64,000 nucleotides of DNA from Paenibacillus sediminis (lineage in GTDB: Bacteria; Bacillota; Bacilli; Paenibacillales; Paenibacillaceae): NCBI RefSeq assembly GCF_017873765.1, contig NZ_JAGGKP010000001.1:124001-188000 (forward strand), given 5' to 3'. How positions within the stretch are numbered: position 1 is the first letter of the stretch; each line of letters opens with the position of its first letter. The translations under genes were made by a program, and so were the position numbers. Under the pieces are notes generated by a model. It had not been told where the DNA came from, did no database searches, and worked only from the letters and a program-made list of their open reading frames with translations. Below are positions 60,917 to 64,000 of the stretch, one piece after another.

Positions 60917-63900
60917 ATGAATAAGACCGCAATTAAAAACTTTGCCATATGGGCAAGAAAGAAGCTCATTGCAGAGATCACATACAAGGCAGGATTAATA
61001 GGGGTTACGGGGAAGGGGATAAAAAATCCCCTCCCGCAATCTACGAAAGATGTTCAGTTCTTTGACATCGGCGCCAAGGAACCTTATTCCATCACTGGTG
61101 TGGAAATTGAGCAGCGTAGAAATCTGGCCGATATCATACAAAAAAAAGAAAAACAGTCTGATTATAAAACTGCTTATAATAGCGTCATTGAAGAGGTTGC
61201 CTATACATGGTTTAACCGCCTCATTGCTGTGCGGTTTATGGAAGTGAACGATTATTTACCGTCCAGAATCAGGGTTTTATCTTCGGAGAGCAGTTCCAAG
61301 ATCGAACCGGACTTGGTGACTTCTCCTTTTGATGCAGACTTGGATTATACGCCTTTTGAGAAAGATCGAATCATTCAGCTGAAAAATGAGAATAAGCTGG
61401 ATGAGCTTTTCCGGATGCTATTTATCAAACAGTGTAATGCATTGAATGCTATACTGCCAGAGTTATTTGAGAAAACCAACGACTACACCGAGCTATTAAT
61501 GAACGTGTCTTTTACCGACAAGGATGGCGTTGTCTATCGATTGGTTCACGACATTCCGGAAGATGATTTCAATGTGGAAAAAGAGGGCCAGGTTGAGATC
61601 ATCGGTTGGCTGTATCAGTATTATAATACCGAGCCGAAAGATGAAACCTTTGCCTTGCTGAAGAAGAATGTGAAGATTACGAAAGAACGAATTCCCGCGG
61701 CTACTCAACTTTTTACTCCGGATTGGATCGTCCGCTATATGGTTGAGAACAGCCTGGGTCGTCTTTGGTTAGAAGGTCACCCGAATGACCAACTAAAAGC
61801 GAATTGGAAGTATTATTTAGACGAGGCTGAGCAGGAGCCGGAAGTTCAGGCGCAACTGGATGCGGTCCGGGAAGTGTACAAGAACATCAAGCCGGAAGAT
61901 ATCAAGGTCATTGATCCATGCATGGGCAGCGGCCATATTCTGGTATACGCTTTTGATGTACTTATGCAAATTTATGAGAGCTATGGATACAGCCAGCGTG
62001 ATGCTGCAAAAAGTATCCTAGAAAACAATTTATATGGTTTGGATATAGACAATCGTGCTTATCAACTGGCTTATTTTGCTGTGATGATGAAAGCTAGACA
62101 GTACAACCGACGCATCTTCAATGGCGAAATTAGTTGTCATGTGCATGCGATTCAGGAAAGCAATGAAATCAACCGTGCGCAGCTGAGATATTTCGGTCAA
62201 GGTATGAGTGATCTAGAACGCAATACTGCCGTGAACCAGATAGAATATCTGCTGGATACCATGCGGGATGCTAAAGAGTATGGCTCTATTTTGAATGTTG
62301 ATAACCTGAACTGGGAACTGCTATACAAGTTTACCGACAAAGTAGATTTTAATGGCCAAATAACGTTGGATTCCATTGGTTTAGATGCTACCCAGAAACA
62401 GTTGCGTCAGTTGGTGGAGATTGCGGTTGTGCTGGCACAGAAATATGATGTAGTGGTAACAAACCCACCTTATATGGGTAATAATAGTTTTAATAGTAAA
62501 ATGAGCGATTTTGTAAAAGTGGAATATCCTGATAGCAAGTGGGATCTCTTTGCGGTCTTTATTGAGCGGTGTAATAGATTTACTAAATTAAATTGCTATC
62601 AGGCGATGATAACACAACACTCATGGATGTTCCTTTCAAGCTATGAAACTTTGCGTAAAAAAATGATCAGATTTGATATTGTCAACATGGCACATTTGGG
62701 CGCAAAAGCATTTGATGAAATCGGAGGAGAAATTGTTCAAACAACTTCTTTCGTGATAAGAAAAAGCGATATGAATAGTTACTGTGGGATCTATGTGAGA
62801 TTAGTTGATTTATTAGGACAACAAGAGAAAGAAACTGCTTTCTTGAGCAAAAATAATGAATTTATCTCTGCAAAAATCAACTTTTCAAAGATACCAGGGA
62901 CACCGTTATCGTATTGGGTTAGTGAACCAATTGCAAACGCATTTATCAATGGAAAAAGCATAACAGAATATGTGGACACCTTTCAGGGAATTATCACCGG
63001 CGACAATGATAAATTCCTTAGATTGTGGACAGAGGTGGAGTCTACCAAAATCCCTTTCCATGCTACAAATATGAAAGAAGTTAATTTGCAAAAAACTTAC
63101 TGGATACCATATAACAAAGGCGGTGAATTCCGCAAATGGTATGGCATTCAAGATTATGTTGTGAATTGGAAGAATGGGCCGGATGATAAGACTCGAGGAA
63201 AAAAAACCTTTCAGGATTATTATTTGCGAGAATATGTAGCATGGTCATATACAGTATCAAACTCGATAGCAGCAAGGTACTATCCCCCTGGATTTTTATG
63301 GGATGTCCGTGGCTCCGGAATTATGGATAAATCTAATCTTTTGTACTATTTGCAAGCTCTAATTTGTAGCAAGATAGGTATAACACTATTTAGAGTTAAC
63401 AACTCAACTTTAAGTTGTCAAGTTGAAAACATCATTCAACTACCAATTATTGTAGATGAAAGTCAACGAGATTTGGTAACTGATATTGTTAAAAATTGTG
63501 TTGAAATATCAAAAAATGAATGGAACTCATTTGAAATAAGCTGGGATTTTGTACAGCACCCATTTTTGACTTTTCAGAGTACTAATAAGATATCTGATTC
63601 CTATGCTGCTTGGGATAAATATACAATTAGTCAGTTTTCTAAATTAAAGTCTAATGAAGAGAAATTGAATAGTATCTTTATAAAAATCTATGGTTTAGAA
63701 GGTGATTTAACACCAGAAGTTGAAGATAAGGAAGTGACCCTTCGAAAGGCTGATTTAGGCCGTGAGGTTCGTTCATTTATCTCTTATGCGGTTGGCTGTA
63801 TGTTTGGACGCTATAGTCTTGACGTGGACGGATTGGTCTATGCTGGTGGCGATTGGAATGATAGTAAATATACCACCTTCACCCCGGATAAGGATAATGT

Positions 63901-64000
63901 TATTCCGATTACGGATGAACAATACTTTGAAGATGATATTGTTGGCTTGTTCTGCGCGTTCCTGAAAAAATCGTTTGGATCGGATACATTGGAAGAAAAT
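60917..64000 (+). CDS. pglX: BREX-1 adenine-specific DNA methyltransferase PglX, 5' part
   Basis: From ATG 60917 (AAGGGAG 9 bases upstream) the frame is open for 1028 codons to the right edge, so the end is missing. The SAM-binding motif is IKVIDPCMGSGHILVYAFDV (residues about 327-346) and the catalytic motif is VVVTNPPYMGN (NPPY, about 511-521), as in N6-adenine methyltransferases. ERIPAATQLFTPDWIVRYMV precedes the catalytic domain, and the target recognition part follows. PglX marks host DNA at a non-palindromic site so that BREX spares it. pglZ and brxL are expected beyond the window. Confidence 0.93.
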   Translation, partial: MNKTAIKNFAIWARKKLIAEITYKAGLIGVTGKGIKNPLPQSTKDVQFFDIGAKEPYSITGVEIEQRRNLADIIQKKEKQSDYKTAYNSVIEEVAYTWFNRLIAVRFMEVNDYLPSRIRVLSSESSSKIEPDLVTSPFDADLDYTPFEKDRIIQLKNENKLDELFRMLFIKQCNALNAILPELFEKTNDYTELLMNVSFTDKDGVVYRLVHDIPEDDFNVEKEGQVEIIGWLYQYYNTEPKDETFALLKKNVKITKERIPAATQLFTPDWIVRYMVENSLGRLWLEGHPNDQLKANWKYYLDEAEQEPEVQAQLDAVREVYKNIKPEDIKVIDPCMGSGHILVYAFDVLMQIYESYGYSQRDAAKSILENNLYGLDIDNRAYQLAYFAVMMKARQYNRRIFNGEISCHVHAIQESNEINRAQLRYFGQGMSDLERNTAVNQIEYLLDTMRDAKEYGSILNVDNLNWELLYKFTDKVDFNGQITLDSIGLDATQKQLRQLVEIAVVLAQKYDVVVTNPPYMGNNSFNSKMSDFVKVEYPDSKWDLFAVFIERCNRFTKLNCYQAMITQHSWMFLSSYETLRKKMIRFDIVNMAHLGAKAFDEIGGEIVQTTSFVIRKSDMNSYCGIYVRLVDLLGQQEKETAFLSKNNEFISAKINFSKIPGTPLSYWVSEPIANAFINGKSITEYVDTFQGIITGDNDKFLRLWTEVESTKIPFHATNMKEVNLQKTYWIPYNKGGEFRKWYGIQDYVVNWKNGPDDKTRGKKTFQDYYLREYVAWSYTVSNSIAARYYPPGFLWDVRGSGIMDKSNLLYYLQALICSKIGITLFRVNNSTLSCQVENIIQLPIIVDESQRDLVTDIVKNCVEISKNEWNSFEISWDFVQHPFLTFQSTNKISDSYAAWDKYTISQFSKLKSNEEKLNSIFIKIYGLEGDLTPEVEDKEVTLRKADLGREVRSFISYAVGCMFGRYSLDVDGLVYAGGDWNDSKYTTFTPDKDNVIPITDEQYFEDDIVGLFCAFLKKSFGSDTLEEN

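Noticed and set aside
33394-64000. A site-specific recombinase or transposase that would explain the island
   Set aside because: No serine or tyrosine recombinase, integrase or transposase frame was recognised anywhere in the window, so no mobile element or attachment site is annotated.
1-64000. CRISPR arrays, rRNA or tRNA genes
   Set aside because: No regularly spaced repeats and no rRNA- or tRNA-like sequence were found on reading.

Overview
The window looks like chromosome from a spore-forming member of the Paenibacillaceae (Firmicutes). Reasons: strong AGGAGG-type ribosome binding sites with frequent TTG and GTG starts, Gram-positive lipoprotein signals on binding proteins, a YhaM exonuclease, the 5' end of the sporulation sigma factor gene sigK with a sigma-E-like promoter element, and dense carbohydrate ABC, glycosidase and Gfo/Idh/MocA content. 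The genus is an inference from gene content; no rRNA or tRNA gene was seen.

1-6.2 kb is a carboxylate module: a divergent, partial CitA/DcuS-type sensor kinase, a tripartite tricarboxylate transporter (tctC-tctB-tctA), an ACT-domain malic enzyme and a TerC-family membrane protein. 6.3-25.7 kb is a large sugar-catabolic region: two xylose-isomerase-like TIM barrels, an RpiR regulator, a secreted GHL10-type glycosidase with four internal repeats, a metallophosphoesterase, a Gfo/Idh/MocA oxidoreductase, and a long operon. That operon encodes a sugar ABC transporter, a cytosolic GHL10-like protein, an ADP-ribosylglycohydrolase-fold protein, a DUF4127 protein, a NanE-type epimerase, a ROK kinase and an FAD oxidoreductase. 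It reads as one uptake and dismantling pathway ending in N-acetylmannosamine-6-P chemistry, with an unknown substrate. 25.8-32.6 kb is ordinary accessory and housekeeping content: an MBL-fold hydrolase, an MFS/M42 peptidase/TetR operon, a second MFS transporter and yhaM.

From about 32.6 kb to the right edge is a genomic island. It starts beside a sigK gene cut after about 67 codons and carries many broken genes (VapC-type toxin, pRiA4-ORF3 fragment, UPF0158, SWIM protein, a second yhaM, a DUF6946-like protein). It then carries three defence or genome-conflict blocks: (i) a zeta-toxin pair and a three-gene pPIWI_RE cassette (PD-(D/E)XK nuclease with zinc ribbon, DinG-like helicase, PIWI-RE protein); (ii) Fic, HIRAN, WYL regulator, AddB-like, AddA-like and DUF6946-like genes; (iii) a type 1 BREX operon (XRE regulator, brxA, brxB, brxC, pglX) that runs off the right edge.

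The most distinctive observations are the pPIWI_RE cassette and the HIRAN/AddAB-like block sharing the same LexA-box-like element upstream, the accessory AddAB-like pair next to BREX, the interrupted sigK, and the DUF4127/NanE/GHL10 sugar operon whose chemistry I cannot match to a described pathway.
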